DNA of 64,000 nt from Hyphomonadaceae bacterium BL14. Lineage in GTDB: Bacteria; Pseudomonadota; Alphaproteobacteria; Caulobacterales; Maricaulaceae. The stretch is from NCBI GenBank assembly GCA_027627705.1, contig CP091242.1, positions 794,076 to 858,075 on the forward strand, written 5' to 3'. This document shows, one piece after another, positions 25,938 through 35,111 of this stretch. Made by a program: the position numbers and the translations under genes. The notes beneath the pieces are model-generated. The model worked only from the letters and a program-made list of their open reading frames with translations, did no database searches and was not told the DNA's origin. Numbering within the stretch: the first letter of the stretch is position 1; the number at the start of each line of letters is the position of its first letter.

Positions 25938-27436
25938 CGCTTGGCCTCATGGATTGTCGGGTTCACCAGAAAGAGCTTTTGCGGCCGACCGCCTTGCGGA
26001 CTTGCGGGCGGTTCAACCTCGCGGATGCAGTCGCCTTCAACTAGCAACAACAGCGCGGGGTCGAGATCAGCTTTTCGCCCGAGCCCTTCGCGGTCGAGCC
26101 GCATCACCTCACGCGACGTGAATTCTTGCCAGCCATGTTCGCGTATGATGCCCACCAGCCGCCGTGCTGCGCGCTCGGCCTTGGGCGTCGCCGCGTCCGC
26201 ATAAGCCCGCCGCGCCATTGGCAAAAGGTAAGCCTCCACCAAATGAGCCGCCCGGCCAAAGTGAGCCGCCGATATGTCTCGCGGTTCGTTCGCGCCATCA
26301 GCCGCCCAGTCGAGACAGGCGAGCACCAGCCCCAGCCGCGCCGCGAGCCCCGGCAGTTTGCCCACAAAGGAAAGCATCAGCCCCTCGGCCTCGCTTTCCC
26401 ATCCTCGCACCGCCACGCGAAACTCATCCAGCAGGGCGCGCGCCTCATCCGTGAAAGGCACAAACCACGGGCGGGCCCCTCCATCTTCACCCGCAACAAG
26501 CTCCAGCGTCAGCAGGCGCGCCAGAGCGTTTTGCATCAGCGTCTCATCAGCCCAGGCACGCGGGCGTCGAACGGGCGCAAGGTTCGGCCAAATGGGTAGA
26601 AAGCGCGCCAGCAGCCCATCATCATCAGACTTGAAAAGCAGAGTTTTCAGGCGGTCGGGTTGGATGCCACCCAGAACGCCAATGGTCAGGCGGTCAATGG
26701 TCAGAGGCTCGCGCCCCATCCGCTCCACTGTGTAGCCCCTGCCTCCGAATGCCTCTAGCCAGAACGGACGGTCAGAGCCCCCGCCAGAATAGCGCGACAT
26801 GCCCTCCAGCCACCCGGCCAGTTCATCGCGCATTTGCAGCGTTCCGCGCGGCTGGGCTGCGAGGATCGCGCCGAGGCGCTCAATTGTACTGTCATTCACC
26901 ACCAGCCGGGGAATATGCGGGGGCGGTCCAGCGTCGCAGCCTTTCGGCCTTTCCGGGGGCGTCTCGCCGGCGTCGATTGCCGCCTTCACCGCCTTCTTCC
27001 ACGTGAATTCAGCCAGCTTGGCGATTTCGGCCTTTTCGCGCCATGCCGCCATCAGGGTTTGCGCCGCCTCACGCATTGGGCGCTCCGCCTCGCGCAAAGG
27101 CGTCACCGCTGCATCAATCGCGGGGGATTTACCCGCGCTGGGCAGTCCTACGCACATCGCCCAGATCACAGGCGGTTCAGCCCAGCCCTTCCAAGGTGAA
27201 GCCCAGCGCGCATTGCCAATGGTCGCACCCGCAACGGCCAGCAGAGCCGCGAACACATAGTCCGCAGGCGCGCCCTTGGATTCAGCCGCATCGGCCACCC
27301 ATTGTGCTAGGCGCGGCCCCAGCACGTCATCCAGCGGCAGATGCGGGGCCGGTGGCAGAACGGTCCTCAAAAGGCGCACATCAGGGTCAGCCCATGTCGA
27401 GGTGAACGGTACTTCGGTCAGCCTAGGCGCGGTCAT
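25934..27436 (-). CDS. DUF3987 (YfjI-like) P-loop ATPase
   Basis: A 500-residue protein of the DUF3987 family, which pairs with primases in phage-like elements. Seen: N-terminal PPAPHLPLDDVLGPRLAQWV, a Walker A-like VGLPSAGKSPAID near residue 97, RLVVNDSTIERLGAILA, MRDELAGWLEGMSRY, GVLGGIQPDRLKTLL, DDGLLARFLPIWP, and a C-terminal winged-helix segment (WQEFTSREVMRLDREGL). Probably a replicative helicase or loader. ATGA overlaps with both neighbours. Confidence 0.88.
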   Translation of the reverse strand: MTAPRLTEVPFTSTWADPDVRLLRTVLPPAPHLPLDDVLGPRLAQWVADAAESKGAPADYVFAALLAVAGATIGNARWASPWKGWAEPPVIWAMCVGLPSAGKSPAIDAAVTPLREAERPMREAAQTLMAAWREKAEIAKLAEFTWKKAVKAAIDAGETPPERPKGCDAGPPPHIPRLVVNDSTIERLGAILAAQPRGTLQMRDELAGWLEGMSRYSGGGSDRPFWLEAFGGRGYTVERMGREPLTIDRLTIGVLGGIQPDRLKTLLFKSDDDGLLARFLPIWPNLAPVRRPRAWADETLMQNALARLLTLELVAGEDGGARPWFVPFTDEARALLDEFRVAVRGWESEAEGLMLSFVGKLPGLAARLGLVLACLDWAADGANEPRDISAAHFGRAAHLVEAYLLPMARRAYADAATPKAERAARRLVGIIREHGWQEFTSREVMRLDREGLGRKADLDPALLLLVEGDCIREVEPPASPQGGRPQKLFLVNPTIHEAKR

Positions 27437-28332
27437 GCGAGCACCGCCTTTCCGTTCAAGATGTCATTGAAGTCCGCACCGTCGCCAGGGTCCGCAATCG
27501 TTACGGCCCAGCCCTGCGCGTGCGCGCGCTCGGCCAGAGCGTGAGCCGCAGTGCGTCCGGGGGTGTCACCGTCGCACGCGATTGTCAGGCGGCCCGGCTG
27601 TATAGGAAGGCGCAGGGCGCGAAGGCCTGACGTTGAAAGCCCAGCCCACATCGCCGTAGGGGCGTCCAGAAGCCCGCACAGCAGCGACAGGGCGCTTTCG
27701 AGGCCCTCTGCCACCACCAGCCGCCCATGCCCCTCAGCGAGCCGCACAGCGCCCCCAGAGCACCGGCCCAGCATCGCCTTCGCGGGGTCAATGTCCGCCT
27801 TGCCCGAGCCGTCCGGGCGGATCCACGTCCGATGGATCGCGAAGCCCTCGCCGCCCTCCACAAGCGCCACCATCGCAGGCCAGCAGCGGTCGCTGGGCGC
27901 GTGCCAGCAGTCAGGATGAAACCGAAGAGACAGGGGCAGCGGACAGGTGATGCCGCGCGAGCGCAAATAGGTTTCCGCCAGCGTGCCCTCAATCGGCTGG
28001 GCTTTCCACCAGAGCCGCCACGCTGCTTCGGACTTGCGCTGGGTATCGGCTCTCGTCTCAACCTCACGTCGCGCTGCCTCAGCTAGGTCCGGGGGCGTGA
28101 AGCTCTTGGCCCGCAATCCAGCCGCCGCGAGAATGTCCGCGAAGCCGCAGCTCGATTTCTTGCAATCCAGCAGCAGCCCGGCCCGGCCATCGGCCAGCAC
28201 CAGGGCGCGCTGGTCCCGGCGCCGTTCGGGTTGACATACCGGGCACGCCGCGACGCCATACCGGCCAGCCCAGCGCCCGCCGAGCGCAGCGGTCAATTCC
28301 TGTGCGCCGGTGGTCGTCCAGTTCGGGCTCAT
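27433..28332 (-). CDS. Toprim-domain primase with N-terminal zinc finger
   Basis: A 299-residue DNA primase-like protein. The N-terminus has CPVCQPERRRDQRALVL with a second cysteine pair (LLDCKKSSCGF), as in phage zinc-binding primases. The middle (ETYLRSRGI, LRFHPDCWH) matches the DUF7146-type core. The Toprim domain reads RLVVAEGLESALSLL, then LTIACDGDTPGRTAA with the DxD-like metal site. ATG at 28332 overlaps the AlpA stop; the upstream nine codons of open frame lie inside alpA. It would prime replication of the excised element together with the DUF3987 ATPase. Confidence 0.88.
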   Translation of the reverse strand: MSPNWTTTGAQELTAALGGRWAGRYGVAACPVCQPERRRDQRALVLADGRAGLLLDCKKSSCGFADILAAAGLRAKSFTPPDLAEAARREVETRADTQRKSEAAWRLWWKAQPIEGTLAETYLRSRGITCPLPLSLRFHPDCWHAPSDRCWPAMVALVEGGEGFAIHRTWIRPDGSGKADIDPAKAMLGRCSGGAVRLAEGHGRLVVAEGLESALSLLCGLLDAPTAMWAGLSTSGLRALRLPIQPGRLTIACDGDTPGRTAAHALAERAHAQGWAVTIADPGDGADFNDILNGKAVLA

Positions 28333-28511
28333 TGTGCGCGCTCGCGGCTTGCGAGCCACGCCTCCACATCGGAACGGCGCCAGCCGACTGCGCGTTCGCC
28401 GAGCTTGATCGGTGCCGGAAACTTACCGGCTTTGACGTGCTCATAGAGCCAGGTCTGGCCCATGCCGATGAGCGCCAATACGCGCGGCTTTCGAAGAATT
28501 TCGTATGACAT
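28329..28511 (-). CDS. AlpA-family regulator/excisionase
   Basis: A 60-residue MerR-like winged-helix protein: ILRKPRVLALIGMGQTWLYE, KAGKFPAPIKLGERAVGWRRSDVEAWLASR. In P4-like elements AlpA homologues regulate integrase and act as excision factors. It heads the coupled run alpA-primase-DUF3987-p113-HGGxSTG, so the promoter should lie in 28512-28593. Confidence 0.93.
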   Translation of the reverse strand: MSYEILRKPRVLALIGMGQTWLYEHVKAGKFPAPIKLGERAVGWRRSDVEAWLASRERAQ

Positions 28512-28593
28512 TGTTTGTGCCTTTCTGCGTCCAATTGGGGTCGCAGTGACACATTCGGTGATGCTGATCAGGGGCGCATGGAGCGGAAATTAT

Positions 28594-29139
28594 TTAGTTT
28601 TCGCCCCACAAGTCGCGGTCAGCCTGGGCAATGGCTCTGCTAACCTCCACCCAGATTTTTTTCACGCGGTCGAAGGAGGTTGGCTTTAGTTCGAGATTGC
28701 TGAGCGCTTGGGCGACCGCATCGCAAGCGCTGGTCTCTTCACTGGCTTCATTACGTGTGGCCGTCATGCCAAGGCGTTCGACGAGCTCCTGGACGGCGTC
28801 CCAAATCGCGACCCGCAGCCCTGTGTCGGAAGGACGCCCCTGCCTTTTGGTCGGACGAGGATGGCTGCCCCGTAGGTAATCTGCGATCCATCTGCGAATG
28901 ATCTCTGGCAGCGGCGCATCCATCTCCGTGTTTTCGGCGAGCACCTTCAGCACTGCCAGGTGATCTGCCTCACTACGGTCTGAAAGCTCCAAAAGTTTGT
29001 CCGGCGCGGTCTTGAAGTAGTGCCGGTATATGAACAGCTCAGCGACGGAGATGTCGCGGCTCAGGCTGGCCGATATGATTTCTTGAGCGCGCTTTACCGC
29101 TTCATCAAAGTCGCCATCCCAACTCTGTCTCGCCCCCAT
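28594..29139 (-). CDS. uncharacterised protein next to the integrase
   Basis: A 181-residue soluble, mostly helical protein (EAVKRAQEIISASLSRDISV, IIRRWIADYLRGS, GLRVAIWDAVQELVERLGM). No family recognised. ATG at 29139 overlaps the integrase stop (TGATG); the frame stays open to an ATG at 29184 inside integrase. Coupling to the integrase suggests a role in integration or regulation, but nothing in the sequence shows it. Confidence 0.65.
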   Translation of the reverse strand: MGARQSWDGDFDEAVKRAQEIISASLSRDISVAELFIYRHYFKTAPDKLLELSDRSEADHLAVLKVLAENTEMDAPLPEIIRRWIADYLRGSHPRPTKRQGRPSDTGLRVAIWDAVQELVERLGMTATRNEASEETSACDAVAQALSNLELKPTSFDRVKKIWVEVSRAIAQADRDLWGEN

Positions 29140-30383
29140 CAAGAACGCTCTGGTATCTGATAGGTGTGGAGGTGGTTGGCCCATGCCTCCATCATGGCGC
29201 GTCTGCGCTCAATCAAATCGCTTCGCTGGTAGGCCCGCTCCACCTCGCTATCACGCGCATGGGCCAGTGCAATTTCCGCCATATCGGACGTATAGCCCTG
29301 TTCGGCAGCCCATTGGCGGAATGTCGAACGCAGGCCGTGAGGAACCGCAGGACGCTTGTTCTCGGGGTCGAGATACCCTACCCCTCCCGCTTTCACGTCT
29401 GCCTCCTGCAGCCGCCGCATGACGGCGCTGATGGCCATGTCGGAAAGCGCTCCCCCTCTTGGCGCGAAAAACACAAACGGAGAGCCCTCCAGCCGGGGCA
29501 GCTTCTCAAGCAAGGCCACCGCTTGCGCTGGCAGGGGCACGCGATGGGTCTTACCCATTTTCATGCGCGCCGCCGGTATTGTCCAAATCGCCTCGCCGCC
29601 CTCGGTCGAGAGCTCATCCCATGTCATGCCCCGCACCTCGCCAGAGCGCGCCGCTGTAAGGGCCAGAAACTCCAGCGCCCGCGCCGCCATCCCGTCGCGC
29701 TTGGACAGGGCGGCCCACCAGCGCGCCACGTCGCGAAGGGCCAGCGCAGGCTGGTTTCCAGTGTCGGCCACCTTGGAGGGCTTGGGCAATAGCTGGTCCA
29801 GATTGCCGCGCCAGCGCGCCGGGTTGTCGCCCTCGCGGTGTCCCGCCACGGTGGCCCACGCCAGCACCTGCTCGATACGTCCGCGCAGCCGCGAGGCGGT
29901 TTCCGTCTTGCTGGTCCAGATGGGCTCGAGGACGCGCAGCACGTCGGCCACCGCGATAGCGCGCACCGGCATGGAGCCCAGCGCCGGGCGGGCGTAGTTG
30001 TCGAGTGTCGAGCGCCATTGCTTCTTGTGCTTTTCGTTTTTGAACTCATCCAGCTTGGAGGCCAGGTACTTGTCCACCGCATCGCAAAAGGTGAGAATGT
30101 CTCGCGCACGCCTACGCTCTGCCAGCGGGTCGCCGCCATGGTACGCTATGCGCTTGTTCTCCAGAGCGGTCTCACGCGCCTGCGCCAGTGTCACGAGCGG
30201 CCAGCCGCCCAGCCCCAACTCCCGGCGCTTGCCGTGAATGGTGACACGTTGGATCCAGAAGCGCGTCCCGTTGGGGTCCACGCGTAGAAGAAGGCCGGTC
30301 CCGGTGCGGTCATGATACTTGCCCGGCCCGGCGGTTTTCACCTTGGCTACCGTGAGGCGACCACCTTTCGCTTCCGTAGCCAT
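29139..30383 (-). CDS. int: tyrosine-type site-specific integrase
   Basis: P4-type integrase of 414 residues. The N-terminal DUF4102 arm-binding domain includes GRLTVAKVKTAGPGKYHDR and GTRFWIQRVTIHGKRRELGLGGW. A SAM-like core-binding domain covers about 110-200. The catalytic domain has Arg near 245 (TAARSGEVRG), His349-x-x-Arg352 (HGLRSTFRQWAAE), ALAHARD and the nucleophile Tyr385 in AYQRSD. The ATG at 30383 follows a GGAAGGATTGGGGGT leader; open frame continues upstream but is not coding. It lies 140 bases from attR and most likely catalysed insertion into tRNA-Ser. Confidence 0.96.
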   Translation of the reverse strand: MATEAKGGRLTVAKVKTAGPGKYHDRTGTGLLLRVDPNGTRFWIQRVTIHGKRRELGLGGWPLVTLAQARETALENKRIAYHGGDPLAERRRARDILTFCDAVDKYLASKLDEFKNEKHKKQWRSTLDNYARPALGSMPVRAIAVADVLRVLEPIWTSKTETASRLRGRIEQVLAWATVAGHREGDNPARWRGNLDQLLPKPSKVADTGNQPALALRDVARWWAALSKRDGMAARALEFLALTAARSGEVRGMTWDELSTEGGEAIWTIPAARMKMGKTHRVPLPAQAVALLEKLPRLEGSPFVFFAPRGGALSDMAISAVMRRLQEADVKAGGVGYLDPENKRPAVPHGLRSTFRQWAAEQGYTSDMAEIALAHARDSEVERAYQRSDLIERRRAMMEAWANHLHTYQIPERS

Positions 30384-30522
30384 ACCCCCAATCCTTCCCC
30401 CTTTTGATCTCGGATTGTACCGTATCAGGGCGAGGCGTAACGGACAAGAAAATTCAATAGGATATTGTTTTAAAAGTTGTTTTGCGTTCCTTCGCGATTG
30501 CAAGCGAACCACACTCTGGCGG

Positions 30523-30538
30523 CCATCGTCTCCGCCAC
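30523..30538 (+). repeat. right attachment core (attR)
   Basis: CCATCGTCTCCGCCAC, identical and in the same orientation as the tRNA-Ser 3' end at 13141-13156. The bases outside differ (CTGGCGG before, AAACC after), so the repeat is exactly 16 bp. It marks the right end of the island, 37 bases before the APC permease stop. Confidence 0.92.
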
Positions 30539-30574
30539 AAACCATATCGTGGCCTTGAAGCACGCTGGACCGTA

Positions 30575-31870
30575 TCAGGTCCCGCGCCGGTTGATCATCT
30601 GCATCGCCAGATAAAGCACCGCGCCCGCCACGAGGAAGGCGGCGGTGATGGCGATGGAGCGCAGGGGTACCTGGCTCAGCAGCACCAAAGAGCCGAGGAC
30701 CGCCAGAACGGGAATGGTCCAGCCCAGCGGCAGGCGCATGGGGCTGGCTGTTTCGGCCGGCATCGCCCTCACCCGCGGCATGGCCAGGATGCAGCCCACA
30801 TAGATGATCACGCGCACGAACGCGCTCATCGCTGCCAGCGCAAAGAAATCGCCGACGATCGCCAGAATGGCCGCCAGTACCGCGAAGAAGGCGATGGAGT
30901 TGACCGGCACATGGGTGCGCGGATCGACCTTGCCGAACCAGTCCGGGAGCGTCTTTTCCAGCGCCAGCGCATAGGTCAGGCGCGGCGTGGTCACCACAGT
31001 GCCGGTGGCGTTGCCGCCCACGGAGACGATCACGCCCAGCGTGATGAAAAGCGCGCCGGCGGGGCCGAACAGGATCGACCCGGCATCCACCAGGGCGCGC
31101 TGGGAATTGGCGAGATCGGGCACCACTGCCACGCATACGATCTGGATGACCACATAGAGCAAGGCCACGACGGCCAGGGCGCTGAACAGGCCCAGCGGCA
31201 TGGCCCGACCCGGCTCGCGCGTCTCGCCGGCCGGGATCACCGCCGATTCCCAACCCACAAAGGCGTAGATGACCAGCAGGATCGCCGCGCTCCATTGCGC
31301 GCTTTCAGGAAAGCCCAGCGAACTGTCCGGGAAGAGCGACGGGTCGATGTGGAACAGGCCCACCATCGCGATGGCCAGCAGCGGCAGGAATTTGAGAATG
31401 GTCAGCAGACCCATGGCGCGCATGGCCGACCGGGCCCCGGCCATGTTGATGCCTGCCAGAGCCGCGATGATGGCGAGGATCGCGAGGATGCGCAAAGGCC
31501 CGTCGCCAAGCGCCGGTACGAAGAAGGCGATGGAGGCGACCATCAGGTTCACGTTGGCGGCAAACGCCGTGATGCGGGTGGCGTAGACGGCCAGGCCCGT
31601 CTCGAACCCGGCGAACCGGCCAAAGGCGGTGCGCATGTAGAGCACCGGACCGCCCGTGGAGCTGAACCGGCTGGCGAGCTCGGCATAACAGGCCACGATC
31701 AGGCCAAGCAGAACCGCGCAGACCACATAGACCAGCGGGCTCCACAGGCCCATCAGCGCCGCTGCGCCGCCGGGCACGGCGAAAATCCCCGCCCCGATCA
31801 TGCCGTTCACGGCCAGAAGCCAGATACCCCGCGCCGTGATCTGCCGCTGCAGCTGTTCTTCACCCGCCAT
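30575..31870 (-). CDS. APC-family amino acid permease
   Basis: A 431-residue inner-membrane transporter with about 12 helices. The first helix region has GIWLLAVNGMIGAGIFAVPG, the substrate-binding motif of the APC superfamily; later come YAELASRFSSTGGPVLYM and FVGWESAVIPAGE. Substrate unknown, probably an amino acid or amine. It is the first chromosomal gene beyond the island and is transcribed towards attR. Confidence 0.92.
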   Translation of the reverse strand: MAGEEQLQRQITARGIWLLAVNGMIGAGIFAVPGGAAALMGLWSPLVYVVCAVLLGLIVACYAELASRFSSTGGPVLYMRTAFGRFAGFETGLAVYATRITAFAANVNLMVASIAFFVPALGDGPLRILAILAIIAALAGINMAGARSAMRAMGLLTILKFLPLLAIAMVGLFHIDPSLFPDSSLGFPESAQWSAAILLVIYAFVGWESAVIPAGETREPGRAMPLGLFSALAVVALLYVVIQIVCVAVVPDLANSQRALVDAGSILFGPAGALFITLGVIVSVGGNATGTVVTTPRLTYALALEKTLPDWFGKVDPRTHVPVNSIAFFAVLAAILAIVGDFFALAAMSAFVRVIIYVGCILAMPRVRAMPAETASPMRLPLGWTIPVLAVLGSLVLLSQVPLRSIAITAAFLVAGAVLYLAMQMINRRGT

Positions 31871-31949
31871 GCCCGCCCCCTCACATTGTCAGGGGCTCAG
31901 ACTTGTCTGCTGCGCGGCGATAGGCAAGCCCGGCGGGTGACGCGCGCCT

Positions 31950-32201
31950 TCAGCGCCGGATGAGACGCAGCAGCAGGAGCAGGATAATCGCGCCGATGGT
32001 GGCATGAATTATGGACCCCACAATCCCGGCGCCGATGGCGATCCCCAGTTGCGGCAGCAGCAGGCCGGCCAGCAGAGCGCCGACGATACCCACCACGATA
32101 TTGCCGGCCAGGCCGAAGCCGTAGCCCTTCACGATAACCCCGGCCAGCCAGCCGGCGATGGCACCGACCAGCAGGATGATGAGAATGCTTTCAAGCGTCA
32201 T
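31950..32201 (-). CDS. GlsB/YeaQ/YmgE family membrane protein
   Basis: An 83-residue protein with three hydrophobic helices and the family's GAIAGWLAGVIVKGYGFGL and GLAGNIVVGIVGALLAGL motifs. Members are stress-induced, function unclear. ATG at 32201 has AAGGA 7 bases upstream; the open frame before it does not fit the family. Confidence 0.92.
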   Translation of the reverse strand: MTLESILIILLVGAIAGWLAGVIVKGYGFGLAGNIVVGIVGALLAGLLLPQLGIAIGAGIVGSIIHATIGAIILLLLLRLIRR

Positions 32202-32619
32202 ATCGGGTCCTTTCAAGGACAGGGCCCCGGACAATCGTCTGCCCGTCACCGGTCCGGGAGACGCGGCGGCGGGAGGCGCAGACCCGGACGGGCTCGCGGC
32301 GATTGAACAGAATTCAGGGTGCCGAATCCGCACCTGCGAACAGTGGTGTTCCTTCGGGCGGATCGAAATATTTTATAACACGTGCCACGGGCTATTGATA
32401 GGGACAATACAAATCAATGCTCCCAACTCTTTTTGCCACGAGAAATCCAGTTTGCGTTTCAACGCTGTCGGTCCGCGTCTGGACGCAGAGAACCAGTCAT
32501 CCGCTCACACGCAGGCTTGCGCCCAGACAAATCCCGGCTTGCACGCGCAGACCGGAGACTTCACCCTCATCAGCTTCCAGGGGCATGCAGCATGCGCCGT
32601 CAAGAGAAGGAGACGTCAG
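32202..32619. other. gene-free region between divergent glsB-like and Cys-rich genes
   Basis: About 420 bases that must hold two divergent promoters. Composition is lower in GC around 32360-32460. A small palindrome GTCCTTTCAAGGAC (32207-32220) overlaps the glsB-like ribosome site. I see no RNA gene or convincing short frame. Confidence 0.5.
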
Positions 32620-33003
32620 ATGGTCCGGTCCGTGATCCTGATGGCCATGCTGGCCTTTGCGGCCGTGGCGGGCGTGGCCCATGGCCAGCACACGCCAACC
32701 CAGCCCGGTGCCCAGATACAGGCTGTCCAGCCCCCGCCACGTGCCATTACGCATCGCGTGTCTTTCCTGGCGCCCCGGCAGATTGCCTGCGTGACCCCGG
32801 CGAACATCAATGTCGCCGCGCCCAGCTGCGCGCCGGAAGGGAGTGCCTACTGCCCGGCGCGGGTGGAGTGGCGTCTGCCCGGGCGGGCGCAGGTGCAATC
32901 GTGCGCGGCGCGCTGCGAACTGCAGACGCCTCCTGCGGGCCGGTTTGCGGCGGGTGGCGAGCCGCGCTGCGACTGCACAGTGGCGATGTCTGACTGCCGT
33001 TAG
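32620..33003 (+). CDS. exported Cys-rich protein of unknown function
   Basis: A 127-residue protein with a signal peptide (VILMAMLAFAAVAGVAHGQ) and about eight cysteines in the mature part (IACV, PSCA, AYCPA, QSCAARCE, PRCDC, SDC), pointing to a disulfide-rich periplasmic or secreted protein. ATG at 32620 is preceded by GAAGGAG. Convergent with hisIE, 25 bases away. Family not recognised. Confidence 0.75.
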   Translation: MVRSVILMAMLAFAAVAGVAHGQHTPTQPGAQIQAVQPPPRAITHRVSFLAPRQIACVTPANINVAAPSCAPEGSAYCPARVEWRLPGRAQVQSCAARCELQTPPAGRFAAGGEPRCDCTVAMSDCR

Positions 33004-33028
33004 TAACGGCAAGGTGCCGGGGGGCGCG

Positions 33029-33631
33029 TCAGGACGTGTGCCGCGCCTTCAGCACCTTGGCCACATCGCTCAGGCTCAACCCGCGCGCCTTGAGCAGGAC
33101 CATGAGGTGGAAAACAAGATCGGCGGATTCGCCCAGCAGCGCCGCGTCGCTTTCGCCGACGGCGGCGAGCGCGGTCTCCACGCCCTCCTCGCCAACCTTC
33201 TGGGCGATCTTGGCGATGCCTTTGCTGAGGAGTTTGGCGGTGTAGCTGGCGTCCTGCCGGGCGCTGGCGCGCTGATCGATGACCCGGCCGAGCTGGCCCA
33301 GAAAGGCGATATCGGAGCCCGGATCATCGCCCCAGCACGTCACCGTCCCGAGGTGACAGGTCGGGCCCGCAGGCCGGGCCTGGATCAGGATCGCGTCCCG
33401 GTCACAGTCTAGCGCCAGTGATACGAGATGGAGCACATCGCCGCTGGTTTCGCCCTTGGTCCACAGGCGGTTCTTTGAGCGTGACCAGAAGGTTACGAGG
33501 CTTCTCTCCTGCGTCGCAGCAAGGCTATCCGGGTTCATATAGCCCAGCATGAGCACTGCACCGGTATCAGCGTCCTGCACGATGGCGGGGGCGAGACCGT
33601 CCCCCTTTTCCCAGTCCACATCCAGGCTCAT
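33029..33631 (-). CDS. hisIE: bifunctional phosphoribosyl-AMP cyclohydrolase / phosphoribosyl-ATP diphosphatase
   Basis: Second and third steps of histidine synthesis. The HisI domain (1 to about 105) has [30 protein letters not shown] and the metal-binding [10 protein letters not shown]...PTCHLG. The HisE domain (about 110-200) has [24 protein letters not shown] and the [13 protein letters not shown]azG-like helix. The ATG at 33631 overlaps the hisF stop (ATGA); last gene of the operon. Confidence 0.95.
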   Translation of the reverse strand: MSLDVDWEKGDGLAPAIVQDADTGAVLMLGYMNPDSLAATQERSLVTFWSRSKNRLWTKGETSGDVLHLVSLALDCDRDAILIQARPAGPTCHLGTVTCWGDDPGSDIAFLGQLGRVIDQRASARQDASYTAKLLSKGIAKIAQKVGEEGVETALAAVGESDAALLGESADLVFHLMVLLKARGLSLSDVAKVLKARHTS

Positions 33632-34395
33632 GGCCGTATCTCCACGCCCTGGCCCGCGAGCCAGGCTTTCAGTTCGCCAATCGCGATCACGCCTTTGTGG
33701 AACACGCTGGCGGCCAGCGCCCCATCCACATGGGCCCGGGTAAACACATCGGCGAAATGCTCGCGTGCGCCGGCCCCGCCGGACGCGATCAGCGGCACCG
33801 GACACAGCGCGCGGGCGGCGGCCAGCTGGGCGATGTCATAGCCTTCGCGCACGCCATCCTGATCCATGCAGTTGAGCACGATCTCACCGGCGCCACGGTT
33901 CACGGCTTCGGCGATCCAGTCGAGGGTGGCGCGCGCCTCCTGAACCGTCTTGTCCGGATCGCCGGTATTGCGGTGGACCCGCCATGTCCCGCCGATCTCG
34001 CGGCTGTCGATCCCCACCACCACGCACTGGCTGCCGAACTCGCGCGCCAGAACATCGATCAGGCCTGGGTTTTCCAGGGCGGGTGAGTTGACCGAAATCT
34101 TGTCGGCGCCCGCAAACAGCCGCGCGCGCGCGTCGTCCACCGTGCGGATACCGCCGGCCACACAGAACGGAATATCGATCTCGCGCGCCACCCGGGACAC
34201 CCATTCAGGCTCCACCGTGCGGGCCTGCGGGCTGGCGGCGATGTCATAGAAAACGAGCTCGTCCGCACCCTCCGCCGCATAGCGCGCCGCGAGGCCCGTG
34301 ATGTCGCCGACATCCTCGTGATCGCGAAAGCGCACGCCCTTGACCACGCGGCCATCCTTGACGTCCAGGCAGGGGATGATGCGCCGCGCTAGCAT
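33628..34395 (-). CDS. hisF: imidazole glycerol phosphate synthase, cyclase subunit
   Basis: TIM barrel that uses ammonia from HisH to close the imidazole ring. The 255 residues show [62 protein letters not shown] and the phosphate-binding [13 protein letters not shown]. Both catalytic aspartates (CLDVKD and MDQDG) are present. Overlaps hisA by 7 bases and hisIE by 4. Confidence 0.97.
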   Translation of the reverse strand: MLARRIIPCLDVKDGRVVKGVRFRDHEDVGDITGLAARYAAEGADELVFYDIAASPQARTVEPEWVSRVAREIDIPFCVAGGIRTVDDARARLFAGADKISVNSPALENPGLIDVLAREFGSQCVVVGIDSREIGGTWRVHRNTGDPDKTVQEARATLDWIAEAVNRGAGEIVLNCMDQDGVREGYDIAQLAAARALCPVPLIASGGAGAREHFADVFTRAHVDGALAASVFHKGVIAIGELKAWLAGQGVEIRP

Positions 34396-35111
34396 GCCAG
34401 CGCCTCCTCCAGCTTGAACCGGCCCTCGAACAGGGCGCGGCCCATGATGGCACCGCAGAGACCAGCCTCTTTAAGCGTGCGCACATCGTCCAGCGAGGAC
34501 ACGCCGCCTGACGCCTGCCAGGCGATGTCCGGGCGCACGGCGATCAGATCGCGGTAGAGGCCGGTGTTGGGGCCCGACAGCATGCCGTCGCGTGCCACAT
34601 CGGTGACCAGGGCGTGGGCAAGCCCGGCGAGGCGATAGTCAGAGAGCAATTCAGGCAAGGTGCGCTCGGCGCGCTCGGTCCAGCCTTTCAGCGTCGGGTA
34701 CACAGCCCCGCCCTCCATCTGGACATCGAACGCGGCGGCGATGCGTTCATGGCCAAACCGGGCAATCCAGCCGATCACGGTCTGCGGATCGCTGACCGCC
34801 AGGCTGCCCACCACCACACGCGATGCCCCGGCGTCCAGCAGCGCCTCCACGTCTTCAGCCGAGCGCACGCCGCCGCCGGTCTGTATCTGCAGGCCCGCCG
34901 CCACCACGGCAGCAACCAGGCCGGTCTGGCGCCGGGCGCCAGCGCGCGCGCCGGACAGATCGACCAGGTGCAGCCAGTCTGCGCCCGCTGCGCGCCAGGC
35001 CTGCGCCACCGCCAGCGGGTCGCCGCCATAATCGGTGACGGCGTTGAAATCGCCCTTGGCCAGACGCACTACACGGCCGTCCAGCACATCAATCGCCGGG
35101 TAGAGGATCAT
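34389..35111 (-). CDS. hisA: ProFAR isomerase (HisA)
   Basis: Isomerises ProFAR to PRFAR. The 240-residue beta-alpha barrel shows [49 protein letters not shown], and [18 protein letters not shown] with the catalytic Asp. Start overlaps the hisH stop (ATGA). Confidence 0.97.
   Translation of the reverse strand: MILYPAIDVLDGRVVRLAKGDFNAVTDYGGDPLAVAQAWRAAGADWLHLVDLSGARAGARRQTGLVAAVVAAGLQIQTGGGVRSAEDVEALLDAGASRVVVGSLAVSDPQTVIGWIARFGHERIAAAFDVQMEGGAVYPTLKGWTERAERTLPELLSDYRLAGLAHALVTDVARDGMLSGPNTGLYRDLIAVRPDIAWQASGGVSSLDDVRTLKEAGLCGAIMGRALFEGRFKLEEALAC

Larger units (their letters stand above)
13141..30538. mobile_element. integrated satellite-like genomic island in tRNA-Ser, about 17.4 kb
   Basis: Bounded by a perfect 16-bp direct repeat, CCATCGTCTCCGCCAC, at the 3' end of tRNA-Ser (13141-13156) and at 30523-30538. 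A tyrosine integrase (29139-30383) reads away from the right copy. The right half is a replication/regulation block (integrase, unknown, AlpA, Toprim primase, DUF3987 ATPase, two small genes) coupled by 4-base overlaps. The left half is cargo: Abi_C protein, type I restriction-modification operon, lipoprotein protease, IS3 element, acyltransferase. No capsid, tail, relaxase or type IV secretion genes are present, so it resembles a P4-like satellite or mobilizable island. Base composition is mosaic. Confidence 0.92.

Noticed and set aside
13157..30522. Complete prophage
   Set aside because: There are integrase, AlpA, primase and HGGxSTG genes but no terminase, portal, capsid, tail or lysis genes in the interval.
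29139..31295. Integrase frame open far upstream, giving a 700-residue fusion across attR into the permease
   Set aside because: The upstream part is antisense-frame sequence of the APC gene and crosses the attachment core; the integrase domain starts naturally at the ATG at 30383.
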